Shown here piece after piece: positions 8,645 to 19,340 of a DNA stretch of 64,000 nt. The position numbers and the translations under genes were made by a program. The notes beneath the pieces were generated by a model. It made no database searches and had not been told where the DNA came from. It worked only from the letters and a program-made list of their open reading frames with translations. Numbering within the stretch: position 1 is the stretch's first letter; every line of letters begins with the position of its first letter. Origin of the DNA: Mesorhizobium loti R88b (lineage in GTDB: Bacteria; Pseudomonadota; Alphaproteobacteria; Rhizobiales; Rhizobiaceae); assembly GCF_013170845.1 (NCBI RefSeq), contig NZ_CP033367.1:620001-684000 (forward strand), in the 5' to 3' direction.

Positions 8645-8959
8645 ATGGCAACCAAGGCAAAAAAACCCGCGAAGACGGCGCCTGCGAAGGCAACGCAGGC
8701 GAAGGCTGGTGCGGGTCCAGCGATTGCGGAACGCTCGAAGGACGCCAAGGGCGCCTTTGGCAAGGCCGCCCCTAGAAAAGTCGCTCCGGCCGCGAAGGTT
8801 GCCAGCCCGCGTAAGTCGGTGCCGGCGAAACCCGGTGCCGTCCGGACGGCGGCGAATATTGCCGCCGGCGCGGTGGTCGCAACCGCGCGCGGCGCCGTTT
8901 CGCTTGCTGCTTCCGTGATCGGCAGGGGCGGTTCGAAGGCCAAGGCCAAGGCGAAGTAG
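8645..8959 (+). CDS. Histone H1-like Ala/Lys/Pro-rich basic protein
   Basis: The start is ATG 8645, preceded at good spacing by AAGGGA; a TTG 24 bases earlier would also be in frame but is not needed. The 104-residue product is almost entirely Ala, Lys, Pro and Gly: MATKAKKPAKTAPAKATQ at the start and GGSKAKAKAK at the end. Residues about 69-94 form one less charged helix-like patch (VRTAANIAAGAVVATARG). Proteins of this type resemble the tail of histone H1 and bacterial H1-like DNA-binding proteins, so nucleoid binding is a reasonable inference. Confidence 0.65.
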   Translation: MATKAKKPAKTAPAKATQAKAGAGPAIAERSKDAKGAFGKAAPRKVAPAAKVASPRKSVPAKPGAVRTAANIAAGAVVATARGAVSLAASVIGRGGSKAKAKAK

Positions 8960-8969
8960 CAAGGCCTGC

Positions 8970-8992
8970 ATCGCCTGCCCGGCCGAGGCGAT
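8970..8992. terminator. Possible bidirectional terminator hairpin
   Basis: ATCGCCT (8970-8976) and AGGCGAT (8986-8992) form a 7-bp stem between two convergent genes. There is no strong T-run, so it could also be a weak or Rho-aided terminator. Confidence 0.4.
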
Positions 8993-9009
8993 TGTCCTAT
9001 AGCTCAGTT

Positions 9010-9714
9010 TCAGCCCCTTGACGGAATGGTCAGGCCCTTCTGTACCGCCGGCCGCGCCAGGCCGCGCTCCAACCAAGCGCCGACATTGGCAAAGTCTTTG
9101 AAGCCGACGATCTCGCCTGCTTCATAGAAGCCGATCAGGTTGCGCACCCAGCCGAGCAGCGAAATGTCGGCGATGGTGTAGTCGTTGCCCATGATCCATT
9201 TGCGGCCCTTCAGCCTGCTGTCGAGCACACCGAGCAGCCGCCGCGATTCGTCGCGGTAACGTTCCAGCGGGCGCTTGTCGGCGATCTCGCGGCCGGCGAA
9301 TTTATGGAAGAAGCCGAGCTGGCCGAACATCGGCCCGACCGCGGCCATCTGGAAGAACACCCACTGGATGGTCTCGTAGCGCCGCACCGCATCCGCCGGC
9401 AGAAGCAGGCCGGTCTTTTCAGCGAGATAGAGCAGGATGGCGCCGGATTCGAACAGGCCGATCGGCTTGCCGTCCGGACCGTCAGGATCGATAATCGCCG
9501 GGATCTTGCCATTGGGGTTGAGCGACAGGAATTCCGGTGTCCAGCTTTCATCCTTGCCGATGTTGACGTAATGCGGCTCGTAGGGCAGGCCAATCTCTTC
9601 CAGAGCGATCGAGACCTTCACCCCGTTCGGCGTCGGCGCCGAATAGAGCTGGATCTGGCCCGGATGCTTGGCCGGCCAGCGGGTTGCGATCGGGAAGGCG
9701 GACAGATCGGCCAT
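9010..9714 (-). CDS. Glutathione S-transferase, YfcG/YghU-like
   Basis: A 234-residue GST with an N-terminal thioredoxin-like domain (about 15-105) and a helical C-terminal domain. Typical motifs are IQLYSAPTPNGVKVSIALEE, NPNGKIPAI (about 67-75) with the cis-proline, and FESGAILLYLAEKTG, where Glu-Ser binds the glutathione gamma-glutamyl group. YTIADISLLGWV is the N-capping box of the C-terminal domain. The ending resembles the nu-class YfcG/YghU enzymes, which have disulfide-reductase activity. It has its own transcript, reading away from the ketosynthase gene by about 170 bp. Confidence 0.88.
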   Translation of the reverse strand: MADLSAFPIATRWPAKHPGQIQLYSAPTPNGVKVSIALEEIGLPYEPHYVNIGKDESWTPEFLSLNPNGKIPAIIDPDGPDGKPIGLFESGAILLYLAEKTGLLLPADAVRRYETIQWVFFQMAAVGPMFGQLGFFHKFAGREIADKRPLERYRDESRRLLGVLDSRLKGRKWIMGNDYTIADISLLGWVRNLIGFYEAGEIVGFKDFANVGAWLERGLARPAVQKGLTIPSRG

Positions 9715-9885
9715 GGAAAACTCCTGAATGGGATTGGCGCCGAAAAGCGCCGGGTTGGCGGGTCTGCCAAGGATTAGGGCCGCGGCCCGGCGTGATCAAT
9801 ATGGCGGCGAAGGTTTCGCCGTGCACGGACGGTCAACGGAACCGGAGTGGCGGTGGTGGCCGCCCGGCCGTGGTGACCACGGGTA

Positions 9886-11094
9886 TTAGACCGCCTTGAA
9901 GGCCAGCACCGCGTTGGTGCCACCGAAGGCGAAACCGTTGCTGATTGCGGCGCGCACCTTGCGCTCACGCGCGACGTTGGGCGTCACGTCGAGATCGCAA
10001 TCGGGATCGGGCTCGCGATAGTTCGCGGTCGGTGGCACGATGCCTTCGCGGATCGCATTGACGCAAGCGATCATCTCCAGCGCGCCTGATGCGCCAAGGC
10101 AGTGGGCATGCATCGATTTGGTCGACGACACCGACAGTCTATAGGCGTGATCGCCGAAGACGCGCTTGATCGCCGCCGTCTCGATCTGGTCGTTGGCCCT
10201 GGTGCCGGTGCCATGCGCATTGAGGTAGTCGACATCCTCGGGATTGAGGCCAGCGTCAGCCAGGCAGGCGCGCATGGCTGCCGTCGGTCCCTCAATCGTG
10301 GGTGCGACAATGTCGGATGCGTCGGCGGATAGGCCGGCGCCCGCGACTTCGGCGAGAATGGTGGCGCCGCGTGCCATGGCGTGCTCATAAGTTTCCAGCA
10401 CCGCCATGCCGGCGCCTTCACCAAGCGACAGGCCCTGGCGGTCGGCTGAAAACGGCCGGCAGGTGTCCGGCGCCAGCACCCGCAACGCCTCCCAGCCCTT
10501 CAGGATACCCCAGACAAGCGGCGCATCGGTGCCGCCGGCGACCATGACGTCGGCGCGGCCGAGCCTGATCTGGTCGACGGCCGAAGCAATGGCATGGTTG
10601 GATGAGGAGCAAGCGGAGGTTACGCCGAAAACCGGACCGCGCAGGCCGAGATTCATGCTGACCTGACCCGAGGCCGCACTGGGCATCACCTTCGGAACGG
10701 TAAAGATGCCGGCGCGGTTCTTGCCTTCGATCAGAATGGCGCGATAGCTCTCCTCGATCGCTTCCCAGCCGCAGACGCCGACGCCAACGACGGCGCCCAT
10801 CCGATAGGTGGTGGTTTCATCCGGAACCAGGCCGGATTGCTGCAGGGCTTCTCGCGCTGCGATGACCGCCAGAAGGCTGAAGCGGTCCATCGACACCGTC
10901 TGCTTGTGGCCGATGCCATGGTCGGGCAGCGTCTTGATCTCAGCTCCGACCTTGACCTTCAGATCATGCAGTTGCGGACTGCTGATCTGGCCAATGGCCG
11001 AGCGACCGGCACGCATCTCGTTCCAGATCGCGGGCGCGTTGGTGCCGAGCCCGCAAATGCCACCCATGCCGGTAATGACGACGCGCTTCAGCAT
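9886..11094 (-). CDS. NodE-like beta-ketoacyl-ACP synthase
   Basis: A 402-residue condensing enzyme of the KAS II (FabF) family with the full Cys-His-His triad: Cys162 in [10 protein letters not shown], His294 in [11 protein letters not shown] and His331 in [12 protein letters not shown]. Length and wording ([35 protein letters not shown]) match the nodulation ketosynthase NodE more closely than housekeeping FabF as far as I can judge by eye. NodE elongates the unsaturated acyl chain placed on Nod factors, using NodF as carrier. The neighbouring carrier gene (5-bp gap) is NodF-like, so this is a nodFE-type pair. No other nod genes or nod box are visible. Confidence 0.85.
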   Translation of the reverse strand: MLKRVVITGMGGICGLGTNAPAIWNEMRAGRSAIGQISSPQLHDLKVKVGAEIKTLPDHGIGHKQTVSMDRFSLLAVIAAREALQQSGLVPDETTTYRMGAVVGVGVCGWEAIEESYRAILIEGKNRAGIFTVPKVMPSAASGQVSMNLGLRGPVFGVTSACSSSNHAIASAVDQIRLGRADVMVAGGTDAPLVWGILKGWEALRVLAPDTCRPFSADRQGLSLGEGAGMAVLETYEHAMARGATILAEVAGAGLSADASDIVAPTIEGPTAAMRACLADAGLNPEDVDYLNAHGTGTRANDQIETAAIKRVFGDHAYRLSVSSTKSMHAHCLGASGALEMIACVNAIREGIVPPTANYREPDPDCDLDVTPNVARERKVRAAISNGFAFGGTNAVLAFKAV

Positions 11095-11099
11095 TCAGT

Positions 11100-11354
11100 T
11101 CAGGCTTTTTTCGCGATCAGCGCGCGAACGGCCTCGACCATGTCGCCAACATTCTTCAGATTGCTCCAGGCATCGACCGTGTTCATCTCGATCTCGATGC
11201 CGTACTGCTCCTCGAGATCGAAGATGATCTCCGTCAGTTCCAGCGAATGGATGCCCAGCGACGTCAATTCGGTGCTCGCGGTGATTTCCTCACCGCCCGG
11301 CTCGGCGTGAGCCTTGATCTTCTCGATTATATCCGTTGCCAGTTGGTCAGCCAT
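11100..11354 (-). CDS. NodF-like acyl carrier protein with HSL instead of DSL
   Basis: I start at ATG 11354 (MADQLATD); an upstream in-frame ATG adds 12 unlikely residues. The 84-residue acidic protein carries TELTSLGIHSLELTEI, where Ser37 is the expected 4'-phosphopantetheine site, then YGIEIEMNTVDAWSNLKNVG, very like NodF. The near-universal Asp-Ser-Leu at the prosthetic-group site reads His-Ser-Leu here; the codon is CAT rather than GAT. It is cotranscribed with the ketosynthase downstream and divergent from ureD. It probably carries a special acyl chain made by that enzyme. Confidence 0.85.
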   Translation of the reverse strand: MADQLATDIIEKIKAHAEPGGEEITASTELTSLGIHSLELTEIIFDLEEQYGIEIEMNTVDAWSNLKNVGDMVEAVRALIAKKA

Positions 11355-11555
11355 TCCGTCTCGTCCCCACTTTTCGTTTCTCGACGCCAACTGAACAGCG
11401 CCTTCTTGTCCTCGATATCAGGCCGCGACCGTCGCCTTACACCCCCGCCAAGCATCGCATGACCGCACCAAGGTGGCTCCCTCTATAGAAACGGAAACGC
11501 CATCAAGCAACAAGCTATATATCGACAAAACCGCCGCAGTGCTTAACCTGACGGC

Positions 11556-12398
11556 GTGGATACGATCGAATATACCAAGTTTTCGGGCCAGCCGGCCCAG
11601 CGCGCCGCGGGTCTGGCACAGCTGGGCTGCGCCAGCGCCGACGGTCGCACGCGGTTGCAGCGCCTCTATCAGGATGGCTCCGCCAAGATAAGGCTTCCGG
11701 CCGTTTCGGCCGATCCGCTGGAGGCGGTTCTGATCAACACCGCCGGCGGACTGACCGGCGGCGACCGCCTCGCATGGGAGGTGGATGTCGGCGCGAATGC
11801 CTCGGCTGCTATAACGACCCAGGCCTGCGAGAAGGTCTATCGCGCTGCATCCGACCATGCCGAAGTGCGGATAGAGCTGACTGTCGGCGAAAACGGCCGT
11901 ATCGCTTGGCTGCCGCAGGAAACCATCGTCTTCGACCGGGCCGCCTTTGCCCGTACATTGGATGTCGATCTTGCCGAAGGCGCCGAGGCGCTGGTGCTGG
12001 AGGCGACCGTCTTCGGCCGCCTGGCCATGGGCGAACGCGCCGCGCAAGGCAGTTTCCGTGACCGCTGGCGTGTTCGCCAGGGTGATTTCCTGATCCATGC
12101 CGAGGATTTCCGAATCGGGCCTGATATCGCCGCGACCCTCGCCCGCCCAGCGATATCAGGCGGCGCAATCGCGGTGGCGACGCTGCTACTGGTGTCGCCG
12201 CGAGCCGAGGCCTTGCTCGATCCGGTCCGGGAGATCATCGGTGACCAGGGCGGCGCCAGCGCCTGGAGCGTAAGGGCATCTGGCAAGCTTCTTGCGAGGC
12301 TGTACGCCGGGGACAGCTACCAACTGCGCCGGCGGCTGGTTCCGCTTGTCGGGTTGCTCAATGGAAGGGCGGGGCTGCCCAAATTATGGTCACTGTGA
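11556..12398 (+). CDS. ureD: Urease accessory protein UreD
   Basis: A 280-residue protein starting at GTG 11556. UreD (UreH) binds apo-urease and, with UreF and UreG, forms the GTP-dependent complex that delivers nickel. Family features are [14 protein letters not shown] (about 60-73), [12 protein letters not shown] (about 84-95) and [13 protein letters not shown] (about 115-127). It is the first gene of the urease cluster, 13 bp before ureA, and faces the acyl carrier gene across about 200 bp that should hold the urease promoter. I see no convincing sigma-54 (NtrC-type) site there. Confidence 0.93.
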   Translation: MDTIEYTKFSGQPAQRAAGLAQLGCASADGRTRLQRLYQDGSAKIRLPAVSADPLEAVLINTAGGLTGGDRLAWEVDVGANASAAITTQACEKVYRAASDHAEVRIELTVGENGRIAWLPQETIVFDRAAFARTLDVDLAEGAEALVLEATVFGRLAMGERAAQGSFRDRWRVRQGDFLIHAEDFRIGPDIAATLARPAISGGAIAVATLLLVSPRAEALLDPVREIIGDQGGASAWSVRASGKLLARLYAGDSYQLRRRLVPLVGLLNGRAGLPKLWSL

Positions 12399-12411
12399 TT
12401 CGGGAACCCGC

Positions 12412-12714
12412 ATGAACCTGACGCCAAGGGAAAAAGACAAGCTACTGATTGCCATGGCGGCGATCGTGGCTCGCAAGCGGCTGGAGCGCGGCGTCAAACT
12501 GAACCATCCGGAAGCAATCGCGCTGATCACTGATTTTGTCGTCGAAGGCGCCCGCGATGGCCGTCCGGTCGCCGAACTGATGGAGGCCGGCGCCCACGTC
12601 GTCACCCGCGCGCAGGTGATGGAAGGCATCGCCGAGATGATCCATGACGTGCAGGTGGAGGCGACTTTTCCCGACGGTACCAAGCTGGTGACCGTGCACG
12701 AACCCATCAGGTGA
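12412..12714 (+). CDS. ureA: Urease gamma subunit
   Basis: A 100-residue protein from ATG 12412 ([12 protein letters not shown]), the normal length and start for bacterial UreA. Conserved stretches are [30 protein letters not shown] and [19 protein letters not shown]. It packs with the beta and alpha subunits into the (UreABC)3 enzyme that hydrolyses urea to ammonia and carbamate in the cytoplasm. Confidence 0.98.
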   Translation: MNLTPREKDKLLIAMAAIVARKRLERGVKLNHPEAIALITDFVVEGARDGRPVAELMEAGAHVVTRAQVMEGIAEMIHDVQVEATFPDGTKLVTVHEPIR

Positions 12715-12724
12715 GGAGAGGAAA

Positions 12725-12979
12725 ATGCTTGAACTGCGTCCGAACTGCGAGTGCTGCGACAAGAACCTGCCGCCGGCGGCGACGGACGCATTGATCTGCA
12801 CCTTCGAGTGCACCTTCTGCGCCGATTGTGTGGAACACGTACTCAAGGGCGTCTGCCCCAATTGCGGCGGCAATTTTTCGGCCCGGCCGATCCGCCCGGC
12901 GGCGAAGCTGGAAAAATATCCGGCTTCGACCAGGCGCGTCCTCAAGGCCGAAGGCTGCGGCCCTCGCAAGGCGGCATGA
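12725..12979 (+). CDS. DUF1272 small zinc-binding-type protein
   Basis: An 84-residue protein with the DUF1272 signature: MLELRPNCECCDKNLPP, then CTFECTFCADCVE and CPNCGGNF. The seven or more cysteines in CxxC-like pairs suggest one or two bound zinc ions. The family's function is unknown. It lies 10 bp after ureA within the urease transcript, as in some other rhizobia, so it may have a metal-related accessory role or may simply be a passenger. Confidence 0.82.
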   Translation: MLELRPNCECCDKNLPPAATDALICTFECTFCADCVEHVLKGVCPNCGGNFSARPIRPAAKLEKYPASTRRVLKAEGCGPRKAA

Positions 12980-13007
12980 ATACCCTGACATTGGAAACGG
13001 AAGGCAA

Positions 13008-13601
13008 ATGGAAATGATCCCTGCCAAACGACTGTCACTCTCGGCGATCCTGTTTCTGGCCGCGGCAATGCCCGCCTACGCCCATGTCGGCATCGGCACG
13101 ACGTCGTCCTTCACGGCCGGCTTCATGCACCCGCTCTCCGGCCTTGATCACATGACGGTGATGATCGCGGTCGGGCTGTGGGCGGCACTCAAGGGCGGCA
13201 GAGCGATCTGGGCGTGGCCGGCTGCCTTTGTCGGCGTCATGCTGGGCGGCGCGGCCCTTGGCATGGCCTATGTGCCGGTGCCCTTCGTCGAGCCGGGCAT
13301 ACTGGCCTCCGTCGTGGCGCTCGGCCTGCTGGTGGCGCTGGCGGTCGATCTGCCCGTCTCAGCCGGTGTTGCCATTATCGGCCTGTTCGCGCTGTTTCAC
13401 GGGCACGCCCATGGCACCGAAGTGCCGGAAAATGCCGGCGGGCTCGAGTATATGGCGGGCTTTGCCGTCGCCACGGCGCTGCTCCATGCCGTCGGCATCG
13501 CCGCCGGGCTTGGTCTTGGCCTGAGGTTGCGTGGTCTGGCCCGCGTCGCGGGTGCTGCCTGCGCGGCGATCGGTGTCGGCCTCGCTTTCGGCGTTGTGTG
13601 A
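13008..13601 (+). CDS. ureJ: HupE/UreJ family nickel permease
   Basis: I start at ATG 13008, which follows GGAAGG at good spacing. The 197-residue protein has a cleavable signal peptide ending AMPAYAHVG and about six membrane helices. Histidines typical of the family are His at the mature N-terminus, HPLSGLDH (about 41-48) and FHGHAHGTE (about 127-135), likely nickel ligands. HupE and UreJ proteins move Ni2+ across the inner membrane. Its position between ureA and ureB ties it to supply of nickel for urease. Confidence 0.9.
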   Translation: MEMIPAKRLSLSAILFLAAAMPAYAHVGIGTTSSFTAGFMHPLSGLDHMTVMIAVGLWAALKGGRAIWAWPAAFVGVMLGGAALGMAYVPVPFVEPGILASVVALGLLVALAVDLPVSAGVAIIGLFALFHGHAHGTEVPENAGGLEYMAGFAVATALLHAVGIAAGLGLGLRLRGLARVAGAACAAIGVGLAFGVV

Positions 13602-13607
13602 GGTCCA

Positions 13608-13913
<306 letters not shown>

Positions 13914-13933
13914 CGTGTAGCGGCGCGCTTAAG

Positions 13934-14422
13934 TCATCTGGAGGGCTTGGCAGCCGCATAGATGACAATCTTTCCCGGATCGTCGAACTCGACGGCGAGG
14001 ACGTCCTGCGCCAGCACGCGCCGCGAATCGATGGCATTGAACAGCAAAGCGTTCGCCTCGATCTCCTTGCGCAGTTCGGCGACGTCGTCCTTATGCTGCC
14101 GGACCTTGTTCTCGATGGCCGGCGGCGGGCCGCCTTCGCTGCGCGCGGCGTCGGTCAGGAACACGATGTCGACCTTGTCGAGCTTGGACGTCTTGCGCAC
14201 CGTGCTGATGTTTTCACGCGTGCGGTCGATCGCCGAACTGACTTTTCCGATTTCAGCGGTGGTCCTGGCTACTTCCTGATTGACCTGCGATCCAACGATC
14301 CGGTTGACGGTTTCAGGGTTTTCCAGGCCCTGCGCGTTGGCAAAGGGCAGAGTTGCGGCCAAAAACCCGGTTACCACGAGCACGGGCAGCCATTGGGGGG
14401 TGGGCAACGCTGGAACGGCCAT
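13934..14422 (-). CDS. Predicted secreted protein, function unknown
   Basis: Chosen start is ATG 14422 (MAVPALPT), giving 162 residues with a signal peptide (LPVLVVTGFLAATLPFANA-Q). The mature part is hydrophilic and helical (VNRIVGSQVNQEVARTTAEI, then a KDDVAELRKEIEANALL coiled-coil stretch) and ends in a short beta-like segment. I recognise no family. It lies on the opposite strand inside the urease cluster, next to another small secreted-protein gene with the same orientation. Confidence 0.6.
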   Translation of the reverse strand: MAVPALPTPQWLPVLVVTGFLAATLPFANAQGLENPETVNRIVGSQVNQEVARTTAEIGKVSSAIDRTRENISTVRKTSKLDKVDIVFLTDAARSEGGPPPAIENKVRQHKDDVAELRKEIEANALLFNAIDSRRVLAQDVLAVEFDDPGKIVIYAAAKPSR

Positions 14423-14533
14423 GATTCGCTTTCGGGATTTGTTTCCGTCAGGCAGCAAAACGTCTCCCGCCTTGCCAAGGTTCCCCGTCCAATGCGGTCG
14501 GCAGGCCGGATACCGGCCCGCCAAGCCGCGTCG

Positions 14534-14911
14534 TCAACTCGCCTTCTTGGTGATCAGGGTCAACGCGCCATTGGGCTGCATGCTGGCCGCGATCACCTGC
14601 GCCGAGGTCACTCCCTTGGCGTCCATCGCGGACTTCACCTCGGGCGTGGCGTCGATCGAGCTCCGCAGCTTCTGCAAACCGGCGTCGCCGCGCTGGGCGA
14701 CAATCTGATTGACCTCGGTCTGCGTGGCTGGCGGCAGTTCCTTGATGTCGACGATGTTGACGCTCTGGATCGCCGGTGCCTGAGCCTTGGGAGCGGCGGG
14801 GGCAGGCGCGGTTGGGGCTGGAGCAGGCTCCGGCGTGGGTTGCTGCTGGGCACTGGCGGCACCGGCCAGCATCAGGCTGGCGGCGGCTACAAGAACTATC
14901 GATTTGCGCAT
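14534..14911 (-). CDS. Small secreted Pro/Ala-rich protein, function unknown
   Basis: ATG 14911 follows GGAAGGAAAA, a good ribosome site. The 125-residue product has a clear signal peptide (MRKSIVLVAAASLMLAGAAS-A), a Gln/Pro/Ala-rich linker (about 22-48) and a compact C-terminal domain (IVDIKELPPATQTEVNQIVA onward). No known family is evident. It is probably periplasmic. It reads opposite to ureB and ureC, with about 110 bp to the next gene on its own strand. Confidence 0.65.
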   Translation of the reverse strand: MRKSIVLVAAASLMLAGAASAQQQPTPEPAPAPTAPAPAAPKAQAPAIQSVNIVDIKELPPATQTEVNQIVAQRGDAGLQKLRSSIDATPEVKSAMDAKGVTSAQVIAASMQPNGALTLITKKAS

Positions 14912-15078
14912 GGATTTTCCTTCCATCGATTTGGCAAACGGGTGTTTTGGGGTGACCTCCCAACCTCAACCGCCAAATGGGATCAGAAGGTGTCGGCCAG
15001 CGGGTCATTGAATGACCATTGGATGGCAACAATGTGCGGGCAGGTTTCAGACAAATCGCATTTCGGGAGCAATCGCTG

Positions 15079-16791
<1,713 letters not shown>

Positions 16792-16973
16792 GGCCGGCCC
16801 CAAAGTCATGGTTCATGAATTCGGGCAAATGCCTCTGAGAAGTGCGCGCATTTCGTCAAGTGCCGACGCGAAGCCGTCCTCGAAACCGACGGTACTTCGT
16901 GGATCCGCCTGATCGCCGGCATGCTTTAGCTTCCAACTTGGAAATCCGGGGCCTTTGGAGCAATATACGCTTC

Positions 16974-17462
16974 ATGAACAAGATCTTTCGAAAACAGCAA
17001 TTGACGCCCTATGAGGCCGATTATGCTCAGTGGTGCGCGGAGCAAGGCGCGCTGTTGCGCGAAGGTCGTCTATCCGACCTCGACCGCGAGAATCTTGCCG
17101 AGGAGATCGAGAGCTTGGGGCGGAGCGACAAAAGGGAAATTGCAAGCAGGCTTGGTACCCTGGTCCTTCACTTGCTCAAATGGGAGTTTCAGCCGGAGCA
17201 GCGCAAAACTGGATGGCTGCTGACAATCCGTGAGCAGCGGCATCGGATAGAAAATCTGCTCGATGAAAGTCCGAGCCTGAAAGCATATCCGGCGCAGATG
17301 CTCGGACGAGAGTTCAAGATAGCAAGATTAAAGGCGCTGGACGAAACCGGCATGACAGATCGCGATTTCCCTGTTGATTGCCCGTATGCGATCAGGGACA
17401 TTCTGGACCATGACTATTTTCCAGGTGCGCCGTGGTCTTCGGACAAACTTATTCGCGGGTAA
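16974..17462 (+). CDS. DUF29 family protein
   Basis: A 162-residue DUF29 protein from ATG 16974. The family pattern is clear: YEADYAQWCAEQGALLREGR, LDRENLAEEIESLGRSDKRE and LVLHLLKWEFQPEQR. DUF29 proteins are small helical cytoplasmic proteins common in cyanobacteria and proteobacteria, without a proven function. It begins a group of three non-urease genes placed between ureC and ureE. Confidence 0.8.
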   Translation: MNKIFRKQQLTPYEADYAQWCAEQGALLREGRLSDLDRENLAEEIESLGRSDKREIASRLGTLVLHLLKWEFQPEQRKTGWLLTIREQRHRIENLLDESPSLKAYPAQMLGREFKIARLKALDETGMTDRDFPVDCPYAIRDILDHDYFPGAPWSSDKLIRG

Positions 17463-17518
17463 CCGAGAATTGGTCCGTCGCAGATATTTCATCACGTCGT
17501 GAGCATTGGTATCCGCCC

Positions 17519-18112
17519 ATGGCCACCGAACTAGCCTCTCCCCACGATATTTTCCCGCATATCCGCATCGTCATGGGCATGGTGATCGGGCTTGGCGTCG
17601 CCCGCCTGCTGTCTGGGGTGGCGCGCATCGTCCAGCATCCCGGCCAATACAGGCTTTATCCCGTGCACCTCGCCTGGGTCGCCTCCATGCTGTTGCTGCT
17701 GGTGCATTTCTGGTGGTGGGAGTTCGGTCTCTACACCATAGAGGTCTGGACTTTCGGCAAATACCTGTTCTTGATCTTCTACGCCATCACGCTGTTCCTG
17801 CTGTGCGCGCTGCTGTTTCCGGATTCAATGCTGGACTACACCAGCTACGAGGATTTCTTCTATTCTCGCCGGGGCTGGTTCTTCGGCCTGCTGGCGGCGA
17901 CCTATCTCCTCGATGTCGTTGACACGCTGCTGAAAGGCCCGGAGCATTTCGCCCGCTACGGCAATGAGTATCTGTTCCGCACACCGGTCTTCGTGGCACT
18001 GTGCATTGCCGCCATACTGGTGCGCGACCGCCGCTTTCACATTGCCTTTGTCGTCGGCACGCTGATCTATCAGGTATCGTTCATCCTGCGGCTCTTCGAC
18101 ACCATCGTATGA
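17519..18112 (+). CDS. Polytopic membrane protein, function unknown
   Basis: A 197-residue protein starting at ATG 17519 (MATELASPHD). It has about six hydrophobic helices: roughly 17-35, 50-70, 78-105, 120-140, 155-172 and 175-195. Acidic residues and FWWWEF are clustered in the loops. I see no transport or enzyme motif. It lies 56 bp after the DUF29 gene and 44 bp before the GST gene, so it is probably part of the same long transcript. Confidence 0.65.
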   Translation: MATELASPHDIFPHIRIVMGMVIGLGVARLLSGVARIVQHPGQYRLYPVHLAWVASMLLLLVHFWWWEFGLYTIEVWTFGKYLFLIFYAITLFLLCALLFPDSMLDYTSYEDFFYSRRGWFFGLLAATYLLDVVDTLLKGPEHFARYGNEYLFRTPVFVALCIAAILVRDRRFHIAFVVGTLIYQVSFILRLFDTIV

Positions 18113-18156
18113 CGATAGCGGATGGTCTAGGGTCCGGTGAAAGGCAGGTTTCAACG

Positions 18157-18762
18157 ATGTATAAGGCCATCGGATCGCGCGGATCCCGGGTCAGCCGCGT
18201 TCTCTGGATGCTCGAGGAACTCGGGCAGCCCTATGAATTCGTCGAGGTCAAGCTGCGCTCGCCGGAAGCCTATGCGCTCAACCCGTCGGGCAAGGTGCCG
18301 ATCCTCATCGACGGCGAGCTGACGGTGACGGATTCCGCGGCGATCTGCGTCTATCTGGCCGACAAGCATGCCGACAAAGGCATGGGCGCCAATCCGGGTG
18401 TCGCCGGCCGTGCCGAGATGGATTCCTGGATGCATTTTGCCCAAAGCGAGTTCGAGGCGCCGCTGTGGAACAAACTGCGCCACCGCTTCCTGCTGCCGAA
18501 AGAAGTTCGCGTCGATGTCGGCCCCGCGGCGACCTATGACTTCGTCTCGGAGCTTAAGGCGCTGGATCGCCGGCTTGGTGACAGACCGTTTGCGCTCGGC
18601 GACCGGTTTTCCGCCGTTGATGTGCTGTTGGGCGACATGGGCGGCTGGGCCCGCGCCGGAAAATTCCCGATCGAGTCCGAGCGCGTCAACGCCTATTTCG
18701 ACCGCGTTCTGGCGCGGCCTGCCCGTGCGCGGGCGCAAGCCAACGGAGGCTCGATGAAATGA
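18157..18762 (+). CDS. Glutathione S-transferase family protein
   Basis: A 201-residue GST starting at ATG 18157 after AGGCAGG. The thioredoxin-like domain shows [31 protein letters not shown] and [15 protein letters not shown], where Asp-Ser contacts glutathione. The C-terminal domain has [17 protein letters not shown]. Its last codons overlap the ureE start (ATGA), so it is translationally coupled to a urease maturation gene, which is unusual. A direct role in urease maturation is not implied. Confidence 0.85.
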   Translation: MYKAIGSRGSRVSRVLWMLEELGQPYEFVEVKLRSPEAYALNPSGKVPILIDGELTVTDSAAICVYLADKHADKGMGANPGVAGRAEMDSWMHFAQSEFEAPLWNKLRHRFLLPKEVRVDVGPAATYDFVSELKALDRRLGDRPFALGDRFSAVDVLLGDMGGWARAGKFPIESERVNAYFDRVLARPARARAQANGGSMK

Positions 18763-19340
18763 AGCTCAATCTCAACACCGACTTCACCAAATTCCCGCGC
18801 GCCGTTTCCGTGCTGCCTGCCGGTGCGGCTGGAACCACGGCGCCATCAGGCCGTGCGGTTCTCGCCCATGACGAACGCCATCTGCGTCGCCGCGCCATCG
18901 AATTGTCAGACGGCAGCAAAGTGCTGGTCGACCTGCCCGAACCCGTTGCCTTGAACGATGGCGACCGTCTGGTGCTGGAGGATGGCCGTCATGTCGAGAT
19001 CGCTGCTGCACCAGAAGAGGTCTACGACATCCGCGCCCGCGACGGCGTACATCTGTCCGAGCTTGCCTGGCATATCGGCAACCGTCACCTGGCGGCGGGT
19101 ATCGAGACGGATCGCATCGTCATCCTGCGCGACCATGTCATCAAGGCGATGCTGGAGGGACTTGGCGCCACGGTGCGCGAGGTTTCCGAACCGTTCAAGC
19201 CGGTGCGCGGCGCCTATTCCAGCGGGCATGATCACGGCCATGCCCACAGCCACGCGGAGGCGCATTCGCACACGCATGGCGAATCGCATTCCCACGCGCA
19301 CAGCCATTCCCACGCCGGTCATCACCACGACCATGACTGA
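18759..19340 (+). CDS. ureE: Urease nickel chaperone UreE with long His-rich tail
   Basis: A 193-residue UreE. The N-terminal peptide-binding part (about 20-80) is followed by the metal-binding domain with [14 protein letters not shown] and [11 protein letters not shown], which holds the conserved nickel-site histidine. From about residue 154 the tail is extremely His-rich ([20 protein letters not shown] and on to HHHDHD), with nearly every second residue His, as in Klebsiella UreE, and can bind several Ni ions. The 3' end overlaps ureF by 8 bp. Confidence 0.95.
   Translation: MKLNLNTDFTKFPRAVSVLPAGAAGTTAPSGRAVLAHDERHLRRRAIELSDGSKVLVDLPEPVALNDGDRLVLEDGRHVEIAAAPEEVYDIRARDGVHLSELAWHIGNRHLAAGIETDRIVILRDHVIKAMLEGLGATVREVSEPFKPVRGAYSSGHDHGHAHSHAEAHSHTHGESHSHAHSHSHAGHHHDHD

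Noticed and set aside
9886..11354. A symbiosis (nod) island
   Set aside because: Only the NodE/NodF-like pair is present, with no nodABC, nod box or transposase, and the neighbours look like core genes.
11391..11555. Sigma-54/NtrC promoter before ureD
   Set aside because: I looked for TGGCAC-N5-TTGCW and found no acceptable match.
19204..19337. Tandem DNA repeat in the 3' part of ureE
   Set aside because: The apparent repetition comes from His/Ser/Ala codons in the nickel-binding tail, a normal UreE feature.
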